From Sphingomonas morindae (GTDB taxonomy: Bacteria > Pseudomonadota > Alphaproteobacteria > Sphingomonadales > Sphingomonadaceae): 64,000 nucleotides of DNA. A program made the position numbers and the translations under genes. The notes under the pieces were generated by a model that worked only from the letters and a program-made list of their open reading frames with translations, was not told the DNA's origin and searched no databases. Where the stretch lies: positions 3,116,001-3,180,000 of the forward strand of contig NZ_CP084930.1 of NCBI RefSeq assembly GCF_023822065.1. The letters are read 5' to 3'. This document shows positions 54,780 through 64,000 of this stretch, in pieces; position 1 is the first letter of the stretch; each line of letters opens with the position of its first letter.

Positions 54780-54818
54780 GCCTTGCGGCCCGGCGCGTGG
54801 CCGGGCCGCAAGGCTCAG
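54776..54818. terminator. 19-bp perfect inverted repeat holding both stop codons
   Basis: Left arm 54776-54794 and right arm 54800-54818 are perfectly complementary over 19 bp, with the 5-nt loop GCGTG. The TGA stop of the phosphatase gene (54777-54779) and the TGA of convergent trxA (54815-54817) both lie in the arms. It would terminate both transcripts or protect their 3' ends. Confidence 0.75.
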
Positions 54819-55135
54819 AGCGCGCCTTCGATAAAGGCCTTGAGCTGGCTCTTCGGCGCCGCGCCGACCTGGGTCGCCGCCGGCGCGCCGCCCTTGAACA
54901 GGATCATGGTGGGAATTCCGCGCACGCCATAGCGGCCGGGCGCGTCGGGATTGTCGTCGATGTTGAGCTTGGCGATCGTCACCTTCTCGCCGAGTTCGTT
55001 CGAAAGCTCCTCCAGCGCCGGGCCGATCATCTTGCACGGGCCGCACCATTCCGCCCAGAAATCCACCAGCACGGGGCCATCGGCGGAGAGCACGTCGGCC
55101 TCGAAGCTCTGGTCGGTGATCGTCTTGGTTGCCAT
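54815..55135 (-). CDS. trxA: Thioredoxin
   Basis: 106 aa. The active site is WCGPCK with Cys31 and Cys34, with the usual segments [31 protein letters not shown] (cis-Pro) and a short C-terminal helix. General cytosolic disulfide reductase. It lies 49 bp downstream of addA on the same strand, and the stop is inside the inverted repeat with the phosphatase gene. Confidence 0.96.
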   Translation of the reverse strand: MATKTITDQSFEADVLSADGPVLVDFWAEWCGPCKMIGPALEELSNELGEKVTIAKLNIDDNPDAPGRYGVRGIPTMILFKGGAPAATQVGAAPKSQLKAFIEGAL

Positions 55136-55184
55136 CGATAATTCCTTTCGCTTGCGGCCTATCTAGGGCGCGCGCCGCCGCGGC

Positions 55185-58100
55185 TCAACGGGGCAGGCCG
55201 AAGCTTTGCTCCGCCGCCGCCAAGCCGGGCTTGTGGCGGGCGAGGAGATCGGGCGGGAGCGCGATCAGCGCCGGGCCTTCGGTGTAGAGCAAGGCGCCGC
55301 GCACCGGCCGGTCCGGGAAGATGCTTGCCAGCGCGGCGGCATAGGCGCTCATCTGCGCTAGATGCTGGGGCGGCACCGTCTCGACGCCGGCGGGCACGCG
55401 CCGCCCGGTCTTGAAGTCGAGGAACAGAATGTCCGTGTCCGACACCAGCAGCCGGTCCACCGTGCCGGCGATGACGGCGCCCTCCACCACCGCCGCGATC
55501 GGCGCCTCGGCCAGGGCGTCGGGATGGAAGAGCGGCGCGAAGCGCGGATCGGCAAGGATGGCGCAGGCCTCGACCGCCAGCGTCCCCGCCTCGTCGCGGG
55601 CGACGCCGGCGGCCTCGGTGAGCCAGCGCACCGCCGCCGCGTGGCGCGCCTCGGGCGGACAGGCGGGCAGCCGCTCGAACAGGCTGTGGAGCAGCCGCCC
55701 ACGCGCGGCGGCGGCGCGTTGCGCCGGGCCGGGCGGCGGCAGCGGCACATCGTCGCGGCCGATGGCGGAGGGCGCGAGCGGGCGCGGCGGGCGCTGTTCG
55801 GCGGGCGCGCGCGCGCGCAGCCAGCCGGGCTCGGCCGCCGCCGGCGGCGCGACCACGCGACGGGGACGGCCCGGCGTGGCGCTGCCATCGCGATGGACGC
55901 GGACCTCGCCCCAAAGCGGATCGGGCTCGATCGTGCCGCCGAGCGTGTCGAGCGCGGCGGCCAGCGCGGCGTACCAGCTTTCCTGCGGCGGCACGCCCTT
56001 GGCGAGCGGGCCGAGCGCGCCGCCGATCGCCAGCCATTCCTCGGCGCGGGTGGCGGCGACATAGAGGAGGCGCCAATGCTCGCGCCGGTCGCGCGCCTCG
56101 GCCTTGGCCAGCAGCTGGTCGAACGGCGGCACGCGCTCCTCGGCGCGCGGCCGCAGGCTCGGCACCGTCAGCGTCTCGTCGATCGGCAGGTCGAAGCCGC
56201 CCACGGGCGCCCGCGCGGGATCGCCGGTGGCGTCGGCGAGCACCACCACCGGCGCCTGCAGGCCCTTGGCGCCATGCGCGGTCATCACCCGCACCGCGTC
56301 CAGCGGCGCGGACGGATCGCGCTTGATCTGCACCTCGCCGCGATCGAACCAGTCGAGAAAGGGCTGGAGCGAGGGCTGGCCCTCCTCCTCGAAGCCGAGC
56401 GCGGCATTGAGCAGTTCCTCGATCGGATCGCGCGCATCCTCGCCGAGCCGCTCGAGCATGCGCCGCCGGCCGTCAAACGGGCCGGACAGCAGCTCCTCGA
56501 AGAAGCGATAGGGCGTGACCAGATCGGCCGCCGCGAGGATCGCGCCCAGCGCGTCCGCCACCGCGCTTTGGGCGGGATCGGCGCGCACCGCCGCCAGCAG
56601 CGTGCCCGGCCGGCGATGCGCGAGCGCGAACAAAGTCTCCTGATCCAGCCCGAACAGAGGCGAGACGAGGAGATGCGCCAGCGTCAGATCATCTTCGGGC
56701 TGAAGCGCGAAGCGCGCGGCGGCGAGCAGATCGCGCACCGCCAGCGGCGCGTCCAGCCGCAGCCGGTCCACGCCCGCCACCGGCACGCCATGCGCGTGGA
56801 GCCGGGCGACTATCAGCGCCGCGAGATCACCGCGCTTGCGCACCAGCACCATCACATCCTCGGGGCGCAGCGGCCGCCCGCGCGAGGCGAGCCAGGGTGC
56901 CGCGTCGATCCAGGCGCGGATCTGCTGCGCGAGCCGGTCCGCGAAGCGGCGGGTCGCGGTATCGAGCCAGCCCTCCTCGCCCTCCGGCGCCTCGGCCTCG
57001 CCCTCCTCCTCGTCCTCGGCGGTCAGCGGCGGCCAGAGGAACACCGCCCCCGGCCCGCGCCGCGCCGCCTCGTGCTTGGGCACGCCGCCCGCCAGCCCCA
57101 GCGCCGGGCCGCCCAGCCGGTCGATCAGCGCATCGACCAGCGCCAGCACCGGCGGGAAGGAGCGGAAGGATCGATCGAGCGACAGCGGCTCGAAGCGGCG
57201 CCCGCCCGCCCCCGCCCGCTCCGCGAACAGTCGCTGGGCGGCCTCGAAGAAGAGCGGGTCGGTGCCCTGGAAGCCGAAAATGGCCTGCTTGAAATCGCCG
57301 ACGGTGAACAGCGTGCGCAGCGGCGGCGGCGGTTCCTGGTCGGGATCCTCGGTCCAGAAATCCTCGACGAGACGCGCGACGATCGCCCATTGCCGGGCAT
57401 TGGTGTCCTGCGCCTCGTCCACCAGGATATGATCGGTGCGCTGATCCAGCTTGAAGCGCACCCATTCGCCCATGCCGGGCGTATCCAGCAGGGCCACGGT
57501 GGTGCGGATGAGATCGTCGAAATCGACCGCGCCGGCGGCGCGCTTGGCCGCCGTCCAGGCGCGCGCATAGGCTTGGCCGGCGCGCAGCGCCGCGGCCAGC
57601 AGCGCCGCGAACGCCGCCTTGGCGCGCAGCGCGAGCAGCGCTCCGCAGGCACCGTGCAGCGCGGCGGCATCCTCGGCATAGCCGGGCTCTTGTGGCGCCT
57701 GGCCCTTGCCGCAGGCGCGCAGCTCGCCCTTGGCGGTCGCCCAGACGGCGTGGAGCGTGGCGAGGCCGGCGGCGCGCGCGTCCGCGTCCAGCGCCAGCCA
57801 GGCCGCGATCGCCGCCGCGCGCTCGCGCCCGCGCGCGGTGTTCCAGCCCTGGTTGGCGGCGTGGAGACGGGCCAGCGCGGCCGCGTCCAGCGTGGCGCAG
57901 CGTTCGGCGAGGATCGTCTCGATCGGGCCGGCGGGCACGTCCAGCAGGCGCCGCAGCCGCGCCTCGATGCCCGGCGCGGCGCCGAGCCCCGCCATTGCCT
58001 CGGGCACGCGGCCGCAGGCGCGCAGAAAAGCCTCGGCGCGCTCCTCGCCCAGCCGGCGGCTGAGCAGCTCGATATCGGCGATCAGCGGGCGATCCCCGCC

Positions 58101-58619
58101 CGTCTCGGCGGCGACCAGCAGATCGGCCAGCGTCGCGCGCGCCAGCGCCGCCTCCTCGCGCGCCTCGATCAGGCGGAAGCCCGGCACCAGCCCCGCCTCG
58201 CCCGGAAAGGCGCCGAGCAGCGCCTGGCAGAAGGCGTGGATCGTCTGGATGCGCAGGCCGCCGCCGGTGGCCTCCAGCACGCGCGCGAACAGCGTGCGGG
58301 CATGCGCGATCGCCGCCGGATGATTGGCCTCGCCGAGCGCGAACAGCTCCTTGCGCAGATCCTGGTCGCGCATCCGCACCCAGCTCGCGAGCCGCGCATG
58401 GATGCGATCCGCCATTTCGGCGGCGCCCGCCTTGGTGAAGGTGAGGCACAGGATGCTGGCGGGATCATTGCCCGCCAGCAGCAGCCGGATGACGCGCGCC
58501 GTCAGCACATGCGTCTTGCCGGTGCCGGCCGAGGCGGACAGCCAGACGAGCCGCGCCGGATCGGCGGCGAGCGCCTGGGCGCCCTGCAGCGGCTTGAGCA
58601 GCGGGATCCGGCCGCTCAC
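55185..58619 (-). CDS. addA: Double-strand break repair helicase AddA
   Basis: 1144 aa from a GTG at 58619, which overlaps the addB stop (GTGA). UvrD/RecB-type helicase with P-loop SASAGTGKT (29-36), LTFTKAGAAEMADRI and the DEAQDTN Walker B. A C-terminal RecB-type nuclease is shown by LFLDFKTGRRVP. With AddB it does the work of RecBCD. Alphaproteobacterial AddA proteins share this length. Confidence 0.95.
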   Translation of the reverse strand: MSGRIPLLKPLQGAQALAADPARLVWLSASAGTGKTHVLTARVIRLLLAGNDPASILCLTFTKAGAAEMADRIHARLASWVRMRDQDLRKELFALGEANHPAAIAHARTLFARVLEATGGGLRIQTIHAFCQALLGAFPGEAGLVPGFRLIEAREEAALARATLADLLVAAETGGDRPLIADIELLSRRLGEERAEAFLRACGRVPEAMAGLGAAPGIEARLRRLLDVPAGPIETILAERCATLDAAALARLHAANQGWNTARGRERAAAIAAWLALDADARAAGLATLHAVWATAKGELRACGKGQAPQEPGYAEDAAALHGACGALLALRAKAAFAALLAAALRAGQAYARAWTAAKRAAGAVDFDDLIRTTVALLDTPGMGEWVRFKLDQRTDHILVDEAQDTNARQWAIVARLVEDFWTEDPDQEPPPPLRTLFTVGDFKQAIFGFQGTDPLFFEAAQRLFAERAGAGGRRFEPLSLDRSFRSFPPVLALVDALIDRLGGPALGLAGGVPKHEAARRGPGAVFLWPPLTAEDEEEGEAEAPEGEEGWLDTATRRFADRLAQQIRAWIDAAPWLASRGRPLRPEDVMVLVRKRGDLAALIVARLHAHGVPVAGVDRLRLDAPLAVRDLLAAARFALQPEDDLTLAHLLVSPLFGLDQETLFALAHRRPGTLLAAVRADPAQSAVADALGAILAAADLVTPYRFFEELLSGPFDGRRRMLERLGEDARDPIEELLNAALGFEEEGQPSLQPFLDWFDRGEVQIKRDPSAPLDAVRVMTAHGAKGLQAPVVVLADATGDPARAPVGGFDLPIDETLTVPSLRPRAEERVPPFDQLLAKAEARDRREHWRLLYVAATRAEEWLAIGGALGPLAKGVPPQESWYAALAAALDTLGGTIEPDPLWGEVRVHRDGSATPGRPRRVVAPPAAAEPGWLRARAPAEQRPPRPLAPSAIGRDDVPLPPPGPAQRAAAARGRLLHSLFERLPACPPEARHAAAVRWLTEAAGVARDEAGTLAVEACAILADPRFAPLFHPDALAEAPIAAVVEGAVIAGTVDRLLVSDTDILFLDFKTGRRVPAGVETVPPQHLAQMSAYAAALASIFPDRPVRGALLYTEGPALIALPPDLLARHKPGLAAAEQSFGLPR

Positions 58620-61534
58620 GCCCCGTCCCCGGCATCGGCGCCCTGGCGGCCATACCATTCGTCCAGCCGCATCAGCGCGTCGTACTCGTCATAGGGTGAA
58701 TATTCGGGGCGGATCTTGGCGGTGAAGGGCGCGTCCCCGGTCAGCCATTGCGCGGCGGCGGCGCGGAAATCCTGCAGCGCGCGCTCGGTGAAGGCGGCGG
58801 GATCGAGCACCGACCGCCGCCCCAGGGCGGGCGCGACATAGCCGAGCTGCCCGTCCTTCTGCGCCAGCGACCAATATTCGAACTGGCCCGCCACCCCGGA
58901 CACATCGGCGAAGCCGCCCCGCTCGGCGATCAGCCCGAGCAGGCCGAGCTGGAGCGCATAGCCTTCGGCCACCGCGCGCGGACGCGGCGGCGCGCCGGTC
59001 TTATAGTCGACGATCACCAGCTGCCCGTCGGCGTCGCGATCGATCCGGTCGACCTTGCCGTGCAGCCGCACCCCCGCGATATCGAGCGCGCCCGCCTGCT
59101 CGATGGCGATGATGCTGCGCCCCTCGCCGGCGAGCCGCGCCATCGTCGCCGCGATCCAGGCCACCGCCTCGCGCAGCCGCGGCGCCCACAGCGCGCGCAG
59201 CACGGGATGCGCGGCGATGCCGCCCAGCATCGCTTCGGCGCGGGGCAGCAGCCGCGCGGGATCGGCGCCGTCCAGCCGCGCCCATTGCTCGAGCACCGCA
59301 TGGACGGCGGTGCCGCGCCAGGCCGGGCTGGGCTCCGCATCCACCGGATCGAGCGGCCGCAGCCGCAGCATGGTGCGGGCGTAGAAGGCGTAGGGATCGG
59401 CCTTGAGCCGATCGAGCGCGGTGACCGCAAGCTGGCGCGGCCGCAGCGACGCGGGCGGCGCCGGCGCGGGCCGATCGGCCGGGGCGAAGCGCGCCGGCCG
59501 GTCGAGCGCGGCCGCCCAGTGGCGGTAGCGCCGCGCCGGCGTGACGCCGCCGGTCATCGCGCCCAGCCGCAGCCAGAAGCGCGAGGCGACGGTGGGCGCG
59601 CGGGCATCGCGCCGCGCCCGCGTCACGATCGCGCGCGGCGCACCGAGCGCGCTGACGAAATCATGCGCCGAAAGCCCGATGCGCCGCTCCAGCCCGGGCA
59701 GGCCCAGCTCGGCGCGGATGCGCGGCGCGAGCCAGGGATCGGGGCTCGGCAGCGCCGGCCACACGCCTTCGTTGAGCCCGCCCAGCACCACCAGATCCGC
59801 CTGCTGCAGCCGCGATTCGAGCAGGCCCCAGATGAACAGGCGCGGATGGCCGCCCTGGGGCGGACGCACCGCCTCCTCCTCCATCAGCCGGGTGAGCAGC
59901 GGGGCGAGCGCGCTCGGGGTGAGCGTCGCCGGACCTTCCGGCGCGGCCTCCTCCATCGCCTCGAACAGGCGCGCCGCCGCCCGCCCGGCGGGATTGGCCC
60001 AGAGCGCCTCGCCCGCCAGCGCCTCGCCCGTCTCGCGCAGCGCGGCGAGCGCGCCGGCGATGGTGAGTGGCGCCGCAAACGCCGTCTCGAGCGGCCGCAG
60101 CCGGTCGCGCAGATCGGCGAACCAGGCGGGCGGGGCGAGCGGCGCCAGCGCGTCCAGCCCCGGCGCCGGGCGCGGCCCGCGCAGCGCGAGATCGAGACGG
60201 CGCACCTGGCTGAGCCAGGCGATCCGCGTGCCCTCGGGCCCGCCCGTCACCAGCGGATGCTTCAACAGCGTGAGCAGCGGCACCGGGGCGAACTGCGCCG
60301 CCGCCGCTTCGGCCATGGCCAGCAGCAAGGTGCCCGGCGGCGTGGCGGAGAGCGGCCGGCCGGCGCTGTCGTCCGCCTCGATGCCCCAGCGCGAGAGATG
60401 CGCCGAGACGCGACGGGCGAGGCCGCGATCGGGGGTGACGAGCGCGGCGGTGGCGCCGGGCTGCTCGATCGCCTCGCGCAGCGCCACCGCGATCGCCTGC
60501 GCCTCCTTGGCGGGGCTCGCGCATTCCAGCGCGGTCACCCCGGAGAGCCGGCGTTCGGCCTTGGGCAGCGTCTGCCATTTGCCGGTAAAGGCGGCGGGCG
60601 CCATGGCATGGGCGACCGCGCGGCCGCGCACCGCAGGCGCCGCCGGCGCGGCGCCGTGCCGCCAGCGCCGCACCTCGCCGCGCGCCACGCCCATGCGGTC
60701 CAGCAGCAGCTTGAGCGCGAATTGCGGATGGCTCTCGATCGGCCGCGCCCCGGCGGCGGGGCCGAGCGCCTCCCATTCGGCCTCCGGCAGCGCGAGATCC
60801 AGCGCCGGCAGCACCACCGCGCCGGCGGGCAGCCGCGCCACCTGGCGCAGCAGCCGCGCCACGGCGGGGGCGGCGCTGGTGATGCCGGCGGCGATCACCG
60901 GATGCGATGGCGGCGCGTCGCGCCATCGCGCGGCGGCGCGATCGAGCAGCCGGTTGCGGCGATCGGCCGGATCGAGCCGGCCCAGATCGGCGAGCAGCGC
61001 GCGCCACCGCGCCAGCACCGCCGCCATCACCCCCAAAGCGCTCTGCCAGTGCGCCGAGACATCCCCCGCCACCGCGAGCGACGTCAGCGCCTCGGGGGCG
61101 ACTTCCTCGATCGCCATCTGGTCCAGCGCGCGGGCGAAGGCGCAGGACAGGCGCATCGCCTCGGCCGCGTCCACCGGCTCGCCGGCGCGCGCGCGCTCCT
61201 CCGCGATCAGCCGCGCGAGGATCATTCGCCGCCGCATCGGCGCGATGGCGGGCGGCACCGGCGCGGCGTCGGCGGGATCGAGCGCCTGGCCCAGCGCCTC
61301 GTCCAGCTCGGGATCGCCGATCGCCACCAGGCGTGGCAGCACCAGCCCGGCCTCGGCGCGGCGGACAAAGGCATCGGTCAGCGCGCGTCCGGCGCGGTTG
61401 CTGGGGATGAGGAGGAGCGTCCGCGCGAGCGCCAGCCGATCGCCGCGCGTGCGCGCCATCAGCCCGGCGGCGAGGGCATCGGCGAAGGGCTGATGCGCCG
61501 GGATCGAGAAGACGGCGGGGCCGGCCTCAGCCAC
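58616..61534 (-). CDS. addB: Double-strand break repair protein AddB
   Basis: 972 aa from a GTG at 61534; the family begins with VFSIPAHQPFADALAAGL here. TLLLIPSNRAGRAL follows, and the C-terminal nuclease is marked by QLVIVDYKTGAPPRPR. No canonical helicase P-loop is seen, as for the alphaproteobacterial AddB class. It overlaps addA by 4 bp and the murU gene by 8 bp. Confidence 0.93.
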   Translation of the reverse strand: MAEAGPAVFSIPAHQPFADALAAGLMARTRGDRLALARTLLLIPSNRAGRALTDAFVRRAEAGLVLPRLVAIGDPELDEALGQALDPADAAPVPPAIAPMRRRMILARLIAEERARAGEPVDAAEAMRLSCAFARALDQMAIEEVAPEALTSLAVAGDVSAHWQSALGVMAAVLARWRALLADLGRLDPADRRNRLLDRAAARWRDAPPSHPVIAAGITSAAPAVARLLRQVARLPAGAVVLPALDLALPEAEWEALGPAAGARPIESHPQFALKLLLDRMGVARGEVRRWRHGAAPAAPAVRGRAVAHAMAPAAFTGKWQTLPKAERRLSGVTALECASPAKEAQAIAVALREAIEQPGATAALVTPDRGLARRVSAHLSRWGIEADDSAGRPLSATPPGTLLLAMAEAAAAQFAPVPLLTLLKHPLVTGGPEGTRIAWLSQVRRLDLALRGPRPAPGLDALAPLAPPAWFADLRDRLRPLETAFAAPLTIAGALAALRETGEALAGEALWANPAGRAAARLFEAMEEAAPEGPATLTPSALAPLLTRLMEEEAVRPPQGGHPRLFIWGLLESRLQQADLVVLGGLNEGVWPALPSPDPWLAPRIRAELGLPGLERRIGLSAHDFVSALGAPRAIVTRARRDARAPTVASRFWLRLGAMTGGVTPARRYRHWAAALDRPARFAPADRPAPAPPASLRPRQLAVTALDRLKADPYAFYARTMLRLRPLDPVDAEPSPAWRGTAVHAVLEQWARLDGADPARLLPRAEAMLGGIAAHPVLRALWAPRLREAVAWIAATMARLAGEGRSIIAIEQAGALDIAGVRLHGKVDRIDRDADGQLVIVDYKTGAPPRPRAVAEGYALQLGLLGLIAERGGFADVSGVAGQFEYWSLAQKDGQLGYVAPALGRRSVLDPAAFTERALQDFRAAAAQWLTGDAPFTAKIRPEYSPYDEYDALMRLDEWYGRQGADAGDGA

Positions 61535-62297
61535 GCCGCAGCATCGCCTCGGCCACCGGGATGTTCGCCGGCGCGCCGACATCGCACCACAGCCCCTGGT
61601 GCACCACGCCATGCGCGCGCCCCTCGGCCATGGCGCGGTTCCAGAGGAGGTTGAACGAGAAGGCCCCATCGGGCGCGCCGCGCAGCAGGCGCGGCGACAC
61701 GATCTGCACCCCCGTATAGACGAAGGGCGCCACCCGGCGCGGCGCGCGCCGGCTCAGGCGGCCGGCGGCGTCCATCGTGAAATCGCCGGCCCCGCGATGC
61801 GCGGTCGCGCGGGCGAGCGGCACCACCAGCAGCAGCGCGTCCATGATCGCATCGTCCCAGCGGTGCGCGAGCAGATGCAGCGTGTCGACCGGCCCGTCGA
61901 GCCAGACATTGTCGGTGTTGATGACGTAGAAGGGGCGATCTCCCAGCAGCGGCGCCGCCCGCGCGACGCCGCCGCCGGTCTCGAGCAGCTGGGCGCGTTC
62001 GTCCGAAATGGCGATGTCGAGCCCCGGCACGCGGCGGAGATGCGCCTCGAGCGCATCGGCGAAATGATGGACGTTGACCACCAGCCGGCTCACTCCCGCC
62101 GCGCGGACATGGCCGATGGCGTGATCGAGCAGCGTCTGCCCGCCCACCTCGACCAGCGGCTTCGGCCGCGTCGCGGTCAGCGGGCGCATCCGCTTGCCGA
62201 GCCCGGCGGCGAGCAGCATCGCCACATCGGGCATGGTGGCATCGGCCGCGCTCCGCGGGTCGGGGCGCAGCGACAGCGGCTTGGCGAAGCGGGTCAT
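61527..62297 (-). CDS. murU: N-acetylmuramate-1-phosphate uridylyltransferase MurU
   Basis: 256 aa. Nucleotidyltransferase fold: MLLAAGLGKRMRPLTATRPKPLVEV, cited as LLAAGLGKRMRPLTATRPKP, with INTDNVWLDG for the metal. With AmgK it recycles cell-wall MurNAc directly to UDP-MurNAc, bypassing de novo synthesis and giving intrinsic fosfomycin tolerance in organisms that have it. It overlaps amgK by 4 bp. A start at MPDVAM, 21 codons on, is possible. Confidence 0.92.
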   Translation of the reverse strand: MTRFAKPLSLRPDPRSAADATMPDVAMLLAAGLGKRMRPLTATRPKPLVEVGGQTLLDHAIGHVRAAGVSRLVVNVHHFADALEAHLRRVPGLDIAISDERAQLLETGGGVARAAPLLGDRPFYVINTDNVWLDGPVDTLHLLAHRWDDAIMDALLLVVPLARATAHRGAGDFTMDAAGRLSRRAPRRVAPFVYTGVQIVSPRLLRGAPDGAFSFNLLWNRAMAEGRAHGVVHQGLWCDVGAPANIPVAEAMLRRG

Positions 62298-63277
62298 GCG
62301 GGGGTCGGCTCCCAGGCGGCGGCGCGCGCGGCGGCGGGAACGTGGCGGGCGAACCAATCGGCGACGGGGGCGAGCGCGGGATGCGCGAGGTTGCGCTCCA
62401 CATAGCCCCACACGCGCGGCTGGTGGCGCAGATAGCCGGGCTTGCCGTCACGCTTCCACAGGCGCGTGAAAATGCCGAGGATCTTGATGTTGCGCTGCGC
62501 GCCCAGCACTTCATAGGCGGCGCGGAAGCCGGGGTCGATCGCGCCGCCGCCATAGCGGGCGAGCATCGCCGCCTCGATTGCCGGGGAGACGGTGCGGCGC
62601 GCATCCTGCAGCAGCGAGACGAGATCATAGGCCGCGTGGCCGGCGAGCGCGTCCTGGAAATCGAGCAGGCCGAGCCCCGCCAGCCCGGGCCGGTCGAGCA
62701 GCATCAGATTGTCGACATGGAAATCGCGCAGCACCAGCACGGGCGGACGCGGGGCCTCGACCAGGCCGAGCACCGGCTGCCAGGCCGCGCGCCAGCCTGC
62801 GCGATCGAAGGTCAGGCCGAGCGCCGGTCCGTACCAGTCGACGAACAGGTCCAGCTCGCGCTCCAGCACGGCGCGGTCATAGGGTGGCAGGCCGGCGGGC
62901 AGCGGCGCGGCGGCGAGGCCGCGCAGCAGGTCCACCGCCGCGCCATAGATCTCCGCCTCGGGTGTGGCATCCGCGCGCAGCAGCGGGCCCACCAGCCGAT
63001 CGCCCAGATCCTCGAGCAGCAGCAGCCCGCCCTCGACATCCTCGGCCAGGATGGCGGGCGCCGACAGGCCGAGCCGCGCGAGATGACGGGCGATCGCGAG
63101 GAAGGGCCGCACATCCTCGCCCTTGGCCGGCGGCGCGTCCATCAGCACCGCCACGCGCGCGCCGTCGCGCACCCGGAAATAGCGGCGGAAGGAGGCATCA
63201 CCCGCCAGCGGCGCGATCGTCGCGCCCGCCCAGCCATGGGCGGCCAGAAAGGCGGGGGCGTCGTCGGGCGGAATCAT
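62294..63277 (-). CDS. amgK: N-acetylmuramate/N-acetylglucosamine kinase AmgK
   Basis: 327 aa from the ATG at 63277, which overlaps the tsaE stop by 4 bp; alternative ATGs at 63289 and 63301 exist. Aminoglycoside-phosphotransferase fold with LRDFHVDNLMLLD (catalytic Asp in the RDxHxxNL motif) and GLLDFQDALAGHAAYDLVSL, cited in part. It phosphorylates the anomeric carbon of MurNAc for MurU. It lies in the well-kept order tsaE-amgK-murU-addB. Confidence 0.93.
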   Translation of the reverse strand: MIPPDDAPAFLAAHGWAGATIAPLAGDASFRRYFRVRDGARVAVLMDAPPAKGEDVRPFLAIARHLARLGLSAPAILAEDVEGGLLLLEDLGDRLVGPLLRADATPEAEIYGAAVDLLRGLAAAPLPAGLPPYDRAVLERELDLFVDWYGPALGLTFDRAGWRAAWQPVLGLVEAPRPPVLVLRDFHVDNLMLLDRPGLAGLGLLDFQDALAGHAAYDLVSLLQDARRTVSPAIEAAMLARYGGGAIDPGFRAAYEVLGAQRNIKILGIFTRLWKRDGKPGYLRHQPRVWGYVERNLAHPALAPVADWFARHVPAAARAAAWEPTPA

Positions 63278-63717
63278 CGCGGGGGCCATCGCGCCTCCCA
63301 TGGCGCGGGCGTCTCCCAAGTCAAGCGGCGGCCGGCGCCGAGGGGGGCGAGATGCAGCCGGAGCGCGTCGGACCAGAGCGAGGCGCCAAGACGTTCGGGC
63401 CATTCCACCAGCAGCGCGCCATCGGCGCGATATTCGGCCAGCGCCAGCGCCTCCACCTCGGCGGGATCCTCGATGCGGTAGAGATCGACATGCGCGACCG
63501 GGAGGCGCAGCTCGGGGGGCGCATAGGGCTGGACGATCGCGAAGCTGGGACTCGGCGCCTCGCCCAGAAGGCCGAGCCCGGCCAGCACGCCGCGCGCCAG
63601 CGCGGTCTTGCCCGCGCCGAGATCTCCGAACAGCGCCACCACATCGCCGGCCCGCAGACGCGGCGCCAGCGCGCGGCCGACCGCCTCGGTCGCCGCCGCA
63701 TCCGGCAGATCCATCAT
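63274..63717 (-). CDS. tsaE: tRNA t6A biosynthesis ATPase TsaE
   Basis: 147 aa. P-loop GDLGAGKT (31-38), then PSPSFAIVQPYAP, VDLYRIEDPAEVEAL and LLVEWPERLG match the family. It drives the TsaBDE complex for t6A37; tsaB is at 4098-4718. It overlaps amgK and the upstream histidine kinase gene by 4 bp each. Confidence 0.95.
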   Translation of the reverse strand: MMDLPDAAATEAVGRALAPRLRAGDVVALFGDLGAGKTALARGVLAGLGLLGEAPSPSFAIVQPYAPPELRLPVAHVDLYRIEDPAEVEALALAEYRADGALLVEWPERLGASLWSDALRLHLAPLGAGRRLTWETPAPWEARWPPR

Positions 63718-64000
63718 GGCGCCTCGGCGCCGCGCGCGCGAGGCAGCGCGATCGCCACCGTCGTGCCCTGGCCGGGGGCGCTGTCCAGCCGGATCGTGCC
63801 GCCATGCGCCTCGACATAGTGGCGCGCGAGCGGCAGGCCGAGCCCCAGCGAGCCCTCGCTCCGCTGGCCCTCCAGCCCGGCCCGATGGAAGGGATGGAAG
63901 GCGCGTTCGACATCGCTCGGCGTCAGCCCGGGGCCATTATCGGTGACGATCACCTGCGCGTCGCCGGCGGCGCCCTCGGCGCGCACCAGCACGCGGCCGC
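63714..64000 (-). CDS. Sensor histidine kinase, C-terminal end only
   Basis: Only the last 95 or so residues are in the window; the frame stays open to base 64000. The ATP-binding domain is clear: VTDNGPGLTPSDVERAF (G1 box), FHPFHRAG (F box), EGSLGLGLPLARHYVEAHGG (G2 box, in part) and GQGTTVAIALP. In sphingomonads this gene often encodes a PAS-containing kinase ahead of tsaE. Its stop overlaps tsaE by 4 bp. Confidence 0.9.
   Translation of the reverse strand, partial: GRVLVRAEGAAGDAQVIVTDNGPGLTPSDVERAFHPFHRAGLEGQRSEGSLGLGLPLARHYVEAHGGTIRLDSAPGQGTTVAIALPRARGAEAP

Noticed and set aside
55362-61654. Very long plus-strand frames opposite addA and addB
   Set aside because: Same codon-bias shadow effect; repetitive Arg/Gln/Gly composition without domains.

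Overview
The window looks like the chromosome of a GC-rich alphaproteobacterium of the order Sphingomonadales. The signs are high GC with strong third-position bias, dense overlapping housekeeping operons in alphaproteobacterial order (tsaB-rimI-mucR-fur-plsC-miaB; histidine kinase-tsaE-amgK-murU-addB-addA), a tonB-exbB-exbD-exbD cluster, an AddAB rather than RecBCD nuclease, and an Hfq made of two fused Sm-like domains. The genus cannot be fixed from this sequence. No IS element, prophage or CRISPR array was seen.

Layout. 1-5.9 kb: a truncated DUF2171 gene, then a leftward block for Fe-S, tRNA and membrane-lipid functions (nifU, nitroreductase, tsaB, rimI, mucR-like, fur, plsC, miaB). 6.0-13.6 kb: a DEAD-box RNA helicase with a foldable leader, DedA, GNAT and EamA proteins, the HslVU protease, rlmE and ppx/gppA. 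13.6-23.6 kb: tRNA-Gln(CTG), small signalling proteins (GAF, PilZ), parC, a GGDEF-EAL protein, CCA-adding enzyme, CoA-type Nudix and DUF1285. 23.7-28.5 kb: folB with a pteridine-reductase-like SDR, then tonB-exbB-exbD1-exbD2, which energises outer-membrane TonB-dependent uptake. 28.5-34.8 kb: a gene-poor stretch with an M28 peptidase, a chemoreceptor, an orphan antitoxin-like/AT-hook protein and a decayed DUF5946-like gene. 34.8-46.2 kb: tRNA-Ser(TGA), cell-wall genes (mltB-type, rlpA, D-Ala-D-Ala carboxypeptidase), tmk-holB-metG-tatD-MBL, mazG, hflX-hfq. 46.4-64 kb: gyrA, secA, a second TonB-like protein, argJ, an inositol-phosphatase family gene, trxA, addA/addB, murU/amgK, tsaE and the end of a histidine kinase.

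Many genes are translationally coupled by 4-bp stop/start overlaps (ATGA, GTGA or TTGA), and starts were chosen to fit these where the family allows.

The most interesting signals are non-coding. The leader of ppx-rlmE (13624-13736) can fold into a pseudoknot of a 10-bp and a 9-bp perfect helix inside a closing 8-bp helix that would mask the ppx Shine-Dalgarno sequence: a riboswitch-like arrangement that I do not recognise. Other foldable elements lie in front of tonB, between exbB and exbD1, between the PilZ gene and parC, and across the convergent stops of the phosphatase gene and trxA. All RNA structures were paired by hand and have not been tested by folding software or comparative alignment.
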